Shown piece by piece: positions 23,335-35,655 of a stretch of DNA of 64,000 bases; position 1 is the stretch's first letter; each line of letters starts with the position of its first letter. The stretch is from contig MCFL01000001.1 of NCBI GenBank assembly GCA_002102555.1, forward strand, positions 682,001-746,000. Reading direction: 5' to 3'. This DNA comes from Catenaria anguillulae PL171. Lineage: Eukaryota; Blastocladiomycota; Blastocladiomycetes; Blastocladiales; Catenariaceae. A program made the position numbers and the translations under genes. Below the pieces are notes generated by a model. That model was not told the origin of the DNA. It saw only the letters and a list, made by a program, of their open reading frames with translations, and ran no database searches.

Positions 23335-24968
23335 ATGGCTGCTGGACCCGACTCTGGCGTACGCTTTGCCTTGTGACTTTCCGGTTGGCCCTCCTTTGCT
23401 TTCTTTCCCCCACTCACCTTGCACCCACATTCACCCATCACAGCGCTGGACACACGACCTCTACGAGCACCACAACTCGATCGAAGCCCGCCTCGGGTCA
23501 GCCTCTGGCTCTGGCTCTGGCTCTTCGCGCCCAACCCCATCTGCCTCGCGCCGCAACGACATCCACACCCGCCTCGGTCCTAGCCGTCCCGCCAATGCCT
23601 CGGGCTCTCGCCTTGGTGCCACCCTTGCACAAGCCGCCGCATCTGCTGCCCAATCTACTCGTAGCGACGCAACTGGCGCACATGCCGGCGCCAAGCTGGT
23701 GATTGAAAACTTGCATTTCGAAGTCACTGAGACGGATCTCAAGGTAACATCATCAGTATCATGGTTCTCGGCCTGATGGGCCTCGTTCCATTTTTCATTC
23801 CTTCTTTTCTTTGTTTCGGAGCCGCCTGCCGTGGATTATCTTGGAATTTTTTCAGCCAACCAACCAACCAACACATGTTGCCCAACTTGTCTTCGCGTCT
23901 TGTTTTTTGGGTGTCTAGGTTCGTTCTTTCTCTCACTCTCACGCTCTTTCTTTCTTACCTTCCATGTTGGCTCACGCTCACCCACCTTTGCTTCTCGAAA
24001 CACTCCAACAGGAACTCTTTGAACCATTCAACATAACCTCGGCACACATCCACTACGACCAAACCGATCGCTCGCTCGGCCGTGCCCTCTTGACCTTCCC
24101 CACACTTGCCGACGCAACCGCGGCACGCGAAAAGTACAATGGCATGCTCTTGGACGACAAACCCATGGCACTGCGCGACGTGGATTCCGCGCTGGATGCG
24201 GCCCTGCTTAGGGCCGCCGCACCCAAGCGGTCTGCGGCAGCATTTGGCAACAACAACAACTACAGGGATGGGCGCGGTGCAGGTGCGGGCTCGGGTAGGT
24301 GGGAGCAAAGGGGCCAGCAGCATTACCAACACCAGGGTGGCAGTAGGGGCAGGGAGTCGAGAAGGGACGACGCTGGCGGCAAATGGCAGCAAAAAGGCGG
24401 CGCGTTTGATTTGAGGCAGGAGCTTGGGTTTAGAACCAAAGAGTATGTTTTTTTTTTTGTGAGCTCTTCTTCTTTTTTCTCCGATTGGTCGTTAACTGGC
24501 GCCTTTTTTTTCGCAATGCCACACAGTTTGCGCCGCGACGCAGCCACGCGTTCTCGTTCCCGTTCCCGTTCCCGCTCTCGCTCTCGCTCGCGGTCGCGCG
24601 ACCGTCGCACGTCGACACGCTCCAACACCCATGCGGATATGCGGCGTGGCGGGCGCAAATCGTCCCGCTCGCGGTCACGCGACCGTCGTGACCGCCCAAC
24701 GTTTACATTTGTTCCCGAAAAGAGCACAGCAGCACCCGGGGCGACCAAGACGTTCCAGTTTGTCGAGCAGCCGCGCAGGTACACGCGGCGTGCAGGTGAC
24801 GATGTGGAAGATGGCGAGTTGGACGAGGGCGAGGTGTATGTCAGTGCAAGCATTGTGCGTCGTGACACGGGCCGTGGTGCATCTGGGAGGAGCCAGGTGG
24901 ATGGGCGGGCGGATCGTGGGAGGGGAGAGAGGAGGGACAGGGATGTGGATGCCATGGAGATTGATTGA
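23335..24968 (+). CDS. ALYREF/Yra1-like mRNA export adaptor (RRM plus RS tail)
   Basis: Exons 23335-23358, 23444-23743, 24012-24442 and 24527-24968 give 398 residues in frame. One RRM spans about residues 90-170: KLVIENLHFEVTETDL (RNP2 side), then HYDQTDRSLGRALLTF and YNGMLLDDKPMALR. The segment (Y)D..(D/G)RSLG...F and YNGxxLDxxPM is the ALYREF/THOC4 RRM pattern. These nuclear proteins link TREX and the helicase Sub2 to mRNA for export. An RS dipeptide run (coded near 24551-24605) and an acidic and Arg-rich tail follow, which is more SR-like than typical Yra1. The second intron, 268 bases, is the longest I placed. The first exon encodes only MAAGPDSG. Confidence 0.75.
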
Positions 24969-25431
24969 TTTGATTGAGTGAATGAAGTGAGTGGACGATT
25001 ATTGTTCATGCAATCATGAAGTAGTTTCAACTGTCTTTGAGAGGCTTCCCCTTGTTGGAAGTTTGCGAAGGTGTGTGGACAGATGACCGTCGATCGGCAG
25101 ATCATGTTCGGCCAAACAACAGGCACAACTGTTGCCTGTGCCTGCAGGTTTGCACCGCTTTCAAATGCATCCAAAATCCGCATGACGAACTCGCCCGAAA
25201 CGCTCGATAGAGTCATGTGCCTGGCCCAAAGCCATTTCACAGTTCCCACGGCCCGCTCATCAAGCCGCTGGTCCCGGCCCGGAATGGCGTGACCCGTCCA
25301 CGAGCCCATATGGATCCTCGATAAAAGGCGGATCACCCGTCTCGCTCTCTCTAGGTCTTCGTCCATCAACCTTGGTACGATCGAGGACGAGGTGTCTCTC
25401 AACCAACCCCCCGACCAACCAAGCATCTACC
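24969..25431. other. intergenic
   Basis: 3' flank of the RNA export gene and promoter of the amidohydrolase. A long minus-strand open frame overlapping this area is a shadow of the RS-rich exon. Nothing else seen. Confidence 0.5.
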
Positions 25432-28400
25432 ATGGAAGCTCCCTTCATCACCAAACGCCCTCGCTACCCGGGCACCCACGCGGGCTACGCCTACCCGTCC
25501 GACAAGCTCGGCCCGGCCACATCCGACTCGGACGACCTGCTCTACTCTGCCAAACCCCACAAGTCTCGCCAGTCCACGCGCCGCGTCGCCATCACATCTG
25601 CCCTCGTCGCGACCGCCGTCACCACGGCCGTGCTCCTGGGCATTTCACTGACCACGCCACTCGCGTCTCTCGTACACCGGTCGCCATCGCCGGCCTCGTC
25701 CGCGGCCGCGCTCTCGGGCAACGGCGCTCTGCTCTCGGACGCCGAACTCGATTTTGGCATCTCCCAGTGTGTGGCCCGCGATCCACCCGACACGTTGGAC
25801 TTTGCCCCCGCCAATGAGCGTGTCAATCAGCGCGATGCGTCCAATGGCCAGGCCGTCCTGATCCGTGGGGCGACCGTGTGGAATGGTCATGGGGATGTGT
25901 TACCCAACACGGACGTGTTGCTGGTCAATGGACTGATCCATGCCGTCGGCCCGAAACTGGAGTTGCCGCCGGGGCATCCTGCCGAGGGTAAGGTCAAGGA
26001 GATTGATGCCCGCGGACGCATTGTGACGCCCGGAATTGTCGACATGCATTCCCATGCCGGCGTGGTACGTCATCTCCTCCATCCCTTGCGGTGGTGACGC
26101 GCTCATCTCACGACCGTGCCAACCAGAACTCGTACCCGGCGCTTGGCGCCCTCAGCGACGGAAACGAATTCGGCGACCCGAATCTGCCCATGATGCGCAC
26201 CATCGACGCCTTCCACCCGCACGACAAGGCCCTCCCACTGATCCTGTCTGGCGGCGTCACCACGATCCTTGTGCTGCCCGGGTCGGCCAACCTGCAAGGC
26301 GGCGAAGCGTTCGCGTTCAAGACGCCTCAAAAGCCCACAAACTCGGCAGAAGACATGCTCGTGTTTGCCAACCTGTCGAGCACCAACCCAGATGACCGGT
26401 ACGCCAACGGCGGGCCCATGTGGCGGTGGGCAAAGCAAGCGTGCGGCGAGAACCCAAAACGGGCGTATGGCGGGCTGGGCAAGATTCCGTTTACTAGGAT
26501 GGGCAATGCGTTCAAGTTGCGTGAGAATTATGCAAGGGCAAAGGCACTCAAGGACAAGCAAGACGAGTGGTGCCGCGTCAGCGAGTCGATTGGGTTGTAC
26601 AAGCCCGGCCCCGAAGCAGACAAGAAAAAGAAGAAAAAGAAGCACGATGATAAGGAGCCCAAGTTGAAGGGTGTGGTACATCCCAAGGGCCGGTATCCGA
26701 CCGATTTGGCGCTCGAGCAGGTGGTCGGGTTGTTGCGGGGACAAGTCAAGTTGAACTGGCATTGCTACGAGGTATGTGCACACGCTTTCCCGTTTCGATC
26801 GACCTGTGTTGACCCCATGCATTGAAAAAAATCTCAGGTCAACGATCTCGAAACGCAAATGCGCATTGCCCGCGAATTCAACGTGTCCATCTCTGCCTTC
26901 CACCATGCCCTCGACATTGCTCAAGTGACGCCCGCCCTGAAACGCTGGTCCAACCAAGGCCGCACGCCCATTGGCGCCGCCATCTTCTCTGACCACGGCT
27001 GGTACAAGAAAGAAGCCTACCAAATGTCCGTGTACACGCCACAGCTCCTCGAACAGGCCAATGTCTCGTTTGCCTTCAAGTCGGATCATCCCGTGTTGCA
27101 CTCGCAGTACCTGGTGCACGAGTCGGCCAGGTCCATCCAGTATGGGCTCGCCGAGCAGTCTGTGCTCAAGGCGCTCACGCTGACACCCGCCAAGTTGCTT
27201 GGTCTTGATTATCGCGTGGGCAGCATTGATGTGGGTAAAGACGCAGACGTGGTCATTTGGCCTGCGAATCCGTTCACGGTCGGCTCGCTGCCCGACGTGG
27301 TCATTGTCGATGGTGCCGTGGCGTTTGAAAAGTCGGCAAAGGACGCAACGCCGCTGGTCCCACAACCAATGACGCCCGTGCCGCCGCGCGTGCCCATCAC
27401 GGTGGATCCGAAAAAGGACGAGTTGTACTTCAAGAACATTGGCAAGATTGTCACTGGCGATACGACAGTCAAGGGCCCGACCGAGATTCGCGTGCGCGCG
27501 GGCAAGATTGTGTGCATTGGGACCGAAGCGTGCTCCAAAGTCGCTGGTACTCGCGGTCACGGTGTGGCCCAAGAGTTTGACTTGCACGGTGCAACGGTCA
27601 CCCCGTCGCTCGTCCTCGCAGGCACTGTGCTGGGCTTGCAAGAAATCGCTCAAGAACCCTCGACGCAAGCCGGCGTCGCCAAGACGGCCGGCGCCGCGTT
27701 CCCGCTCGTGTACACGCGCGACGGCCTGCTGGCTGGTGGCTTGCCCGAGCAAGCCGCTGCCAATCAGGGTGTTGGGCTGGCCGTGTCGGTGACCCAGGTG
27801 AAAGGGTCGCCGTCGTTGGCCGTGTCCACCTTGTTTGCGACCAATCACACGTTGCCGCATGTGGTCAGCGAGGTGGCCGCCGTGCACACGGTTGTTGGCG
27901 ATGCGGGCAAGAGCGAGGGTGGATTGAGTGGGAGTTATCCTGGCCAGATCGCCACCTTGCGCAAGTGGTTGACGGAAGAGCTACCCAAGTCTTCAGGTGA
28001 CGGTGATTCCCAAGATGTCGCCGTGACTCGCGGCGTGCGCACTGGTGCAGTTCCGCTCGTTGCCCACGCACAGTCGGCCAACTTCATTTCGGCGCTTCTC
28101 AACCTCAAGCGATCTGTGGACAAGGCCAACGTGCAGCGGTGGGTGATTGCTGGCGCAGCCGAATCGCACTTGAACGTGGACGACCTTGCTTCATTCAACG
28201 GGACCGTGGGCGTGTTGCTGAGTCCCGCTCGTTGCATTCCGAAGGAGTGGGTCACGCGCAGGTGCTTGTCGCCGCCCAACGCGTACCGCGGCGCCATTCA
28301 CGCGGCCGAGCTGTTCAAGCGGTACAATGTGCCGTTTGCATTGTCAACAGAACCGGACGAGTTGGCAAGCGCACGCAACCTGCGCTTTGAGGCCGGATGG

Positions 28401-28646
28401 GTGCGTCGATTCGCAGGTTTCAGCGAGCAGGAGATGGTGGCAAGTGTCACGTCGTCGGTTGTGCAGCTTGTATTGCCCAAGACGGTCGCGGACGAGTACA
28501 CCGGGACGGTTGAAAAGCAGCTTCAGGTTGGCGGAGTGGCCAGGTTCAGCGCCTGGAATGGTGATTTCGGCGAGCTCAAGACGCAGCTGTTGTTCGCCGT
28601 TGATGGCGAGTCAGAGAAGGTCGTGAACTATCCTGTTCACATTTGA
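25432..28646 (+). CDS. Membrane-anchored amidohydrolase-superfamily protein
   Basis: Exons 25432-26064, 26127-26771 and 26838-28646 give 1,028 residues; both introns are phase 0. A short cytosolic part is followed by one membrane anchor at about residues 50-77 (ITSALVATAVTTAVLLGISL), so the enzyme part should face the lumen or outside. The amidohydrolase fold is visible in the beta-sandwich start (VLIRGATVWNGHGDVLP), the metal-binding HxH in TPGIVDMHSHAG, later NWHCYE and FHHALD, the Asp of FKSDHPVLHSQYL, and the return strand GSIDVGKDADVVIW. A Lys-rich insert (EADKKKKKKKHDDKEPK) lies in exon 2. A second, degenerate domain of about 400 residues follows and repeats the DVVIW-type sandwich without metal ligands. 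Family members act on cyclic amides or dipeptides; the substrate cannot be told. Confidence 0.85.
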
Positions 28647-30126
28647 AGAGCTGTGTCCCATGTACCGTAGGATCGTAGTCGCTGCTATGTTGCTGACTGG
28701 AAATATTTTGTTGTGTGTTTCTTATTTAAAGTGAGCTGAAAATGTAGGAATGTGCAACCGAGCTCCAAATCCAAGAGCAGAGAAAGAGAGGAGAATCCAA
28801 GTTGGAGTGCGACGGGCGATGGATGCGAAGTGGCAGTCACGAAACTTGGCGAGTCGGGATGTGATGTGACAGCGATTTGAACACCCTTGAACGAGAGATC
28901 AAGGCTCCCGTGGAGTAAGCCTGGGTGAATGAGAAGAGCCGGGTGCAAGCGCACGAGGCGAAGCGGGCCGTTTCCCAAACATGAAATGGACAACCGCTTC
29001 AATTACCCTGCTGTACAGCGCGTTTGTTGGAAGGAACGTGTTGGAGTTGGCTGGGAAACGGAATCTAGTGTGGGGTCGGCTATCCAAGCAATCGGATCTC
29101 TTTGACGTTGACGCAGCAAATCAATGCCGCGCTGCACAATTGCAAGTATCCATGCCATGGCTCGTGATCCAGGCGTCAATCGCATTGATGGACACGGCTG
29201 AAGTGGAAATAATACATGTGCAGATAAAAAGTACATTTATGCATGAGCTATTCACTGAATATCGACCGACTGACATCATGGCTGCGGGAACACATCCACA
29301 ATCCTTGGCGTGAACCCAGCAGGGTATGGCACAGGCTCCCAATTGGGCGCCCAACGGTTTTCTGGCTCAACACATCCCGCATTACCGACCCGCAAGTTTG
29401 ACAAGGTCACGGACGCGCCAGCCGGCTGCACATTGACCACCTCGATCGAGTCACGAGCGGGTTCATGAGTGCAAACGTGTGGGATACTTTGCGCATGGCG
29501 TGCTTGTTGATGAACAAGGCAGAGTGGGCCACCCTGTGTGAGGCGAGGGAGTTGGGCGCATTGAGGAGTGCGTTTGAGCAGGCAGAGTGATGTTGACGGT
29601 GCTTGATGGTGAAGCGGGGAACATGTTTGTTTGTCGATGTTGTGTTCCTGGTATGAGCATGTGTACAGTATCAATGATATACAATTGTGCATGATTCACT
29701 GACTGGACTCCCACTGCTGAAAAGTTTAATCGAACATAAGCGAGTGACGGAGCGAGTGAGCCTCCGAGCTTGCTGCCGGCAAGGCTCGCACCGACAGAAA
29801 TGATGGTCTGTATGCGGTCGTGCAGAAGGAGACGGACTGATATGAATTGATACTGAAAGTGAGCGAAAGATGAAAGGTGAGGAGAGGTCACGGAAATAAA
29901 AACTACCAGTGACGGGTATATCCATTGTGGAGTGAAGGTCGTTTTGTGGATGTCGTGGCGGAACAAGTGAGCACGGAGGAGCTTCTTGCAAGAGTGAATG
30001 GTGGTTGCGGAAAGAGTGCCAACGGTCGGTGAGGTGCAGCTTGAGGGAAACACCAACAATCGAGCAATATTCGAGGCATTGACGAAAACGGGGAAAGGCC
30101 AGCCTTCCATGCCAAGTTTCAATTAA
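28647..30126. other. 1.5 kb without a firm gene; weak minus-strand coding signal
   Basis: On the minus strand about 29281-29460 there is an open 3' end reading VVNVQPAGASVTLSNLRVGN and ending IVDVFPQP, and in another frame at 29640-29470 a stretch containing HRVAHSALFINKHAMRKV. They look protein-like, but no splice signal joins them. They could be the end of a decayed gene. The remainder shows nothing recognisable. Confidence 0.25.
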
Positions 30127-31627
30127 TCACACAGGGGACGGTTCATGAACCAATGCCTGCCTTTGCTCGTCTACGCCACCCGCACCGCTTGGCCGTCGAC
30201 TCGCCACCAGGGTCGACGTTGACGCCGACCCGATGTGATGATGAGCATAGTACCCGCCACCAACGAGTACTGCAGCGCCGCTGGTGCCGCCACCGTTCAT
30301 GGCCGTGGGTGGCAGCACAACGCCAAACTTTCCGCCGACATTCGACATACTCGACGTCCCGCCAGCCACCGGCCGCAACATGCTCGTTTGTGAATTGATG
30401 GTGATGGAGCCTCCGCCCGCATAATGCCCAGCGGCGCCCGCGCCGGCGTGCTGCGACACGACTTGCTTCTGCAGCATGTGACTGAGCATGACAAAAAACG
30501 ACACAAACATGCGCAAGCGGACGCTTTCGCTGATGTAAATCGACACGAGAAGCGGGTCGGCCGTGGGAAAGATGACGACAAACAAGTTGGCCGCGACCAT
30601 GAGCGTGCATTCGAGGCCCAAAATCCAGGTGACGCGAGTGAGCATTTCCGGAAAACCTTTGCGCAGTGAGGTACAACAGTTGGGATCATTCTTGTTGGAT
30701 GGCGTTGGGTTGAGGCGTTTGAGGAACGTGTAGAACGCGAGGGAAATGGATGCATTGACAAGCGAGTCAAAGATGGACCAGGCTATAAGATCGGCCCGGG
30801 GCCGGGAAGCGTGAGATTGGAAGAAAAGGGTGCGGGGAAAGTGTTGGGGAAACGTACAGCTGAACATGAACGAGTCTACCTTTTCGATGATGCCGCTGAA
30901 TGCAGACTGCTCGCCGTTGAGAAAAAGGCCGATGAAGCAGTAAATGTAAACCGCCTATTTGAATCGCCGGTGGTCGATCAATTGCGTCAGTATACAGTCA
31001 GTCGCAACGAAGTAGTGGGCACACGTTAACACGCACGTTCAATGCACAGCTTGTAAGGACAGATGTAGCCGTCAACGCGACGAGCATCTTTGTGAGCACG
31101 GGCATTCTTGCGGCGCCCACGGCGTAGAATCTGCCAGTGGGAATGGATGTCCCAAACACCACGCGTCAGTCCCGCAGGGCACAAGTCAATCAAGAAGCAG
31201 AAACACACCGAGTCATGTTGAGTAAAACGAATCCACATGCGCCGAACCATGCCAGACAGATCGACACAACATTGAGCGTCAATGTTATCGCAGTGAGGTC
31301 CTTGTACACAAAGACCCCCGTTGCAGGATCGATTTCGGACGTGATTGTCATTTCAGTTACCACGGTTCGAATGACCAAATCCACGGCGTGGACGAATGCG
31401 ACGGCTGCCAGCCACGCATAGAACTTTGAGCGGCCCTTTTTGTGCCACAAGAGCGTGGCTGTCACGATGGTGGAGACATCAAGCGCAGCAGAGACGCCAG
31501 AGGCGAAGCTGGGAGCCGACCAACTAAACTGTTTCAAGTGTGGAGTCGGGTTTCATCTTGTGGTCAGCCGTGTCACCCGTGTGAATGCAGCAAGTGTATG
31601 TGAACATACAGCGACAGTGTCCGGCAT
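30127..31627 (-). CDS. Seven-transmembrane protein, unnamed family, copy 2 (intact)
   Basis: Five exons, 31610-31627, 31209-31528, 31037-31130, 30858-30954 and 30127-30782, give 394 residues with all phases matching. The first exon holds only MPDTVA. Helices: SFASGVSAALDVSTIVTATL, FYAWLAAVAFVHAVDLVI, the run ending CLAWFGACGFVLLNM, LTKMLVALTATSVL, AVYIYCFIGLFL, WSIFDSLVNASISLAFYTF, LGLECTLMVAANLFVVIF, and a last one after ISESVRLRMF. The signature KGFPEMLTRVTWILG is shared with copy 1. The tail is Gly/Ala/Ser-rich and cytosolic if the N-terminus is outside. It has one intron more than copy 1, at a site shared with copy 3, so that intron was probably lost in copy 1. Function unknown. Confidence 0.8.
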
Positions 31628-32701
31628 TGTCGCGAAGTTGTATTGAGAGTATTCGGCCCACTTGGTGGACCGCAACAACAAGATGGGACTCGGAGTTCTT
31701 GTTGGGTGAGGATGGAAACTGAGCGGATCAAGAAAAAGTGATCAATCCTTGATGAGGTGGGCAGCCGGCGATTGGCAAATGATTCCGGGGGGCAATGGTA
31801 TGTAAAAAACAATGACAGAACATCCAAGCGGCAAAGAAAAGGCAAGTGCGCTGTGTGTATGTGAATACATTGAGAATGTGTAGAAGATGAGGGTCGGATT
31901 GCCTTTTGAGTGGGGCAAGTCACAGTTTCGCAGCAATGGGCACTTGCGCCAGACTTCGAACGCACGCGAGCAAAGACTGACCGTGTCGACACATTGCCCA
32001 ATTGCGTACATCCGGTGGTGAGGAATGCCGACGATTTTCGCAGCTTGATATCAGGTACCTCTTTTCGGGAATTGCTAGCTGTTGAATGTCGGTGTACCTC
32101 CATCGGTGATCGAGGCATTTTTCCGCCTTCCACGCACAGCCGGCGGTCCGCCATGCGTATTGATTTTTGAACTGGACTGGATTGTATGTTAAATGTGCAA
32201 TCTACTCTCCCAGTCTTGTTTTTCTCGTGTTGAGTTGTTACATTACACGGGCGTTACCATGAATGGCAGCAGCAGCCGTGAGAGGCCGCCCGCTAAGGAA
32301 AAGGAGATTCCGAGAATTTCGCAACACGTTGCCGTTTAGACTAACCCCACACCGCCTTGCGCCGTTGTGCGACAAAACCACTGACGGACAAATGATCGAT
32401 TTCGTATGTACTTACAGGGTGAGGCTGCCAAACCGTTGGAGTGACAATGTTGGTCGAGGCTCAATAGTCCGTTTCGCCCAGAGTCTGGGGTCAGGATCCG
32501 AAAGACCATCGTGTGAAATTCGTGAGGAATGGAATCATGGGTTGTTCAAAAACAAGCAGCAAAGATGACCGTGAAGGACGACAATTGGTGGGTGAAGCAA
32601 GAACGTGAGGTCGATAGGATATCATACGACGGTTGAACATGATTGGGAAGACGGATATTGCAAGGCGGGACAAGGCCAAATGACGACAAAAAGTACGAGA
32701 A
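31628..32701. other. intergenic
   Basis: About 1.07 kb between two 7TM family genes on the same strand. It should hold the promoter of copy 2 and the 3' UTR of copy 3. No gene or repeat recognised. Confidence 0.45.
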
Positions 32702-33288
32702 TCAGAGAGGTAAGCCATCGACATCCAAATGCGAGGAAGAGGTTCCCCTCGAGTCCCCTTGCCATGTCGTCAAACGGGACGACGACGAAAACCCGCCCGC
32801 GGCCGATTCAGGCATGGCGATCGCAGCATAGCCTCGGTCATGATGTTGATTCGTTGCAGAAGTAAGGAACTGGTCGCGACTGGCTGATGATGGCAGCTCG
32901 GTGACAACCTTTTGCCGGAGCATCCGATTGAGGGTTTGAAGAAACATGCAAAAGATGCGCAAGCGTAGGGACTCGCAAACGTAAATCGACATCCACGCCG
33001 GGTCGAGCGTCGGAGCAATTTGCACAAGCAGGTTGGCGCTTATCATGAGCGTACACTCGATTCCCAACAGCCAGGTGATGCGAGACAGCATTTCCGAAAA
33101 GCCTTTGCGGAGACCGCTGCCGTTGCCGGCCAAGCGTTGGAGAAAGGTAATGAAGGCAATTGATATGACACAGTTGACGATGGCATCGTAAATGGACCAG
33201 GCTAGGATGATGCATGGCAGAGGTCAGCCACAAACTAACAACTATTCATGAGAAGGCCAAAAGACGAACCTGAAAACATGTGATCCAT

Positions 33289-33318
33289 CATCGTCAAACT
33301 GGTTGTCGCGAAATTTGT
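33289..33318 (+). repeat. left terminal inverted repeat
   Basis: 30 bases, identical to the reverse complement of 40222-40251. Similarity fades within the next six bases. Confidence 0.9.
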
Positions 33319-33800
33319 TCAGATCGGGCAGGATTTGGACCAAATCTGCCGTGTTTTGGCAGGATTTGAAATCGCGCTCGATCAATAATCTCATTTAGGT
33401 GATACTTCCAGATCTGGACAAATATTTTGTGCTAATATGCCATGATCAATGCCGATCTGGCGCGATATTGGCCATCACAAAATCTAGCCGAATTGGTGCT
33501 CGTCCTGCCCAATCTGGCCAAGTCAGAGGCGATCTTTGCTTGCACCCAATCACTCAGGATCAATCTTGATGAGGCGTTGTGAATATTTATTCTTCACTAT
33601 ATACTCAGCGACCAGATCCAGCACGATTGGACCATATCTGGCCACATCGTTAGAAATCAAGCGTTATTGGACGGCAGAGTTCAGCAGGCAAACCGATGTA
33701 TGGTAAAATGAAATAATGGAATCAGGGACAGCCCAACATTGGACACTGATGAACAACACACAAAAGAATGAAGATGACACACAAGAAACACAACACACAT
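33319..33800. repeat. left subterminal region with repeated ATCTGG motifs
   Basis: AT-rich for this window, with at least four ATCTGG copies and related GATTTGG/CCAGAT forms between about 33,330 and 33,650. No gene. Probably transposase-binding subterminal repeats; inference from CACTA biology. Confidence 0.55.
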
Positions 33801-35304
33801 TCAACCACGCACAGACGAAGCACCAACCTTTGGCGATGAGACAGCCATTTCGAGTCCCAATCGCAACATGTCACGCTTGACATCCGAAAGTGCAGCAAGA
33901 AAAGCGCAGACGGCCTCATACGTGTTCCGGCAATTGAATTTGTGGAGGTCGGTGAAAGCAATCGCCTGGAAACCGGAACCCTTGGCCTTACTCGCCAGCG
34001 GATGCAAGCACTAAGGAAATGCGAACATGGTTGCAACCGTGAGATCAATCAAGCCCTGTCAAAATTGGAAGGACGTACCACAGTCAACAACGTAGCGACA
34101 ACACGGTCCCAGCGGGCAGTAATGCGCGTCGAGTCGAAGTTCTTGCCCGGCAGCTTACCAGTCTCGGCAATGTGCACAAGTTCGGCAATGGTGTTGGCCA
34201 AGGGCTTGCCACCAATGCAAATTACATCACGGACCAGAGCAAAAAAGAGCGGGGAAACTTCAAGCTTGGAATCAGGCATGTCCTCATCCACATGATCTGG
34301 TTCGTCGGTCACAAGGGGGCGGTCTGCACCTTGATCACTGGACTCAGCCGAGTCACCATCCTGGCCGTCGTCACTGGTATCCTTGGCCGTGGCCGACAAA
34401 TCACGCCGGAAACAAATGTTGTTCAGTACCATGTTGTGCAATGGGTTGACGTGCTTTCCCATCACGGGGGCGACCACTTGGTTGAAATGAACAAGCGCGT
34501 CTGCGTTCGCGAGGAGGCGGGTGTGAACGGCCGAGCTGGCTGTTGCTTTTAGATTAGACAATCCGTCGTTATCAATCCACGAGTCGAGGAGCGTGATAGA
34601 CAATCCCAACTGGCGCAATTGGGGAGAGTGCAGCACAACGGCATTGAAGCGATCGCGGACGTTGTTATGCGGGTCAAATACAAAGCGGGCAGCCTTGGCG
34701 ACTTGCAACACACCGGCGCCCTTGTACGCCCGGCGCTGCGCTGCTGACAATGACTTGGTCGAGGAAGGACTTGTGCCGTGAGCAGTCTCGGCGTAAGCAG
34801 CGTGGTGACCAAAGTTCTCGTTCGGCGCACTGGGCGAAGAAGACAAAGTGGAAAATGGTGAAGGTCCGGGTAAATGATACTGCGTAAGTTCCTGGAGAAG
34901 AAATACAAGGGATCAATCAATGTAGGGCTTGCTGAGACAAAGAAAATGCGTACCAGGGGAACCTGGTTGGCAAAATCGTCCAAAGACTTGTGCGCAGCCC
35001 CAGTTGAGGTGGCAGGTGTGTTAGGAGCAGGAGCATCGTTTGCTTGACTGGTGCGGGCGGGGGTCAACGATCTGGATGTCGCGGTACTAGCAATAGTGAT
35101 AGCGTCAGGGTGGGTACTGCATGGTCGCTCGTCAAGGTTCAGTTCAGTTCTGGATTGTTGAGGCTCCTGCTGCGCCTGAAAAACTGACGCGATTTGTGCT
35201 GGGGTCAGATCGGGACCATGTTGTTGGCGGGCTTGTATCAACGCGGCGGCAGCTTGAAGAAGCTCAGGGGTGATTTCGAAAGAGCCTGGGGCAGGAACGG
35301 TCAT
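33801..35304 (-). CDS. Transposon-borne second gene, function unknown
   Basis: Exons 34954-35304, 34079-34891 and 33801-34010 give 457 residues in frame. The N-terminus is Gln/Ala-rich with a helical start (FEITPELLQAAAALIQARQQ). A middle part (QRRAYKGAGVLQVAKAARFV, then LHSPQLRQLGLSITLLDSW) is helical and largely basic. An acidic Asp/Glu stretch separates it from the C-terminal helices (TYEAVCAFLAALSDVKRDM). I recognise no domain. CACTA elements often encode an accessory protein beside the transposase (TnpA in En/Spm) that binds subterminal repeats, and this could be an analogue, but sequence gives no proof. It is transcribed away from the transposase. Confidence 0.7.
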
Positions 35305-35655
35305 GATAGTGCAGACTCTGATCTAAGGAACCAGCAAGCAATGGGCACAAGAATAATGCATGGCTGAGACTACAAATTTGGAGCGAGGCACAGTGACCTA
35401 ATATGCACCACAGGCGACATAGGACACAGATCACGTTTCAGGAGAGAGAGAGAAAAAAAAGGGGGTGCCAGGGGTGGATGGATTGTGGCGTGCGGCGTGT
35501 GGCGTGGACGGATCGAGGGCCACTGACGCGACGTTTACGCCGATGACATGTGCAAACACTGCGGCTGCCAGCGCCAGCAAGGTGCTTGACCATCATCAGT
35601 ACCACTCAACGCCAATTTACCGTTATCCACCGGCGACGCACCTTGAAATAACACC
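35305..35655. promoter_or_regulatory. bidirectional promoter gap of the transposon
   Basis: 351 bases between the divergent starts at 35304 and 35656, with an AG-rich run (GAGAGAGAGAAAAAAAA) at about 35,443-35,460. It must drive both element genes unless readthrough from the ends does. Confidence 0.4.

Noticed and set aside
24323-25426. 367-residue minus-strand open frame over the RNA export gene
   Set aside because: It is the reverse frame of the RS repeats and their flanks; no motif.
26103-27887. 594-residue open frame on the minus strand inside the amidohydrolase gene
   Set aside because: Fully antisense to an exon with a clear enzyme domain, His/Arg-rich shadow composition, and it crosses the sense introns.
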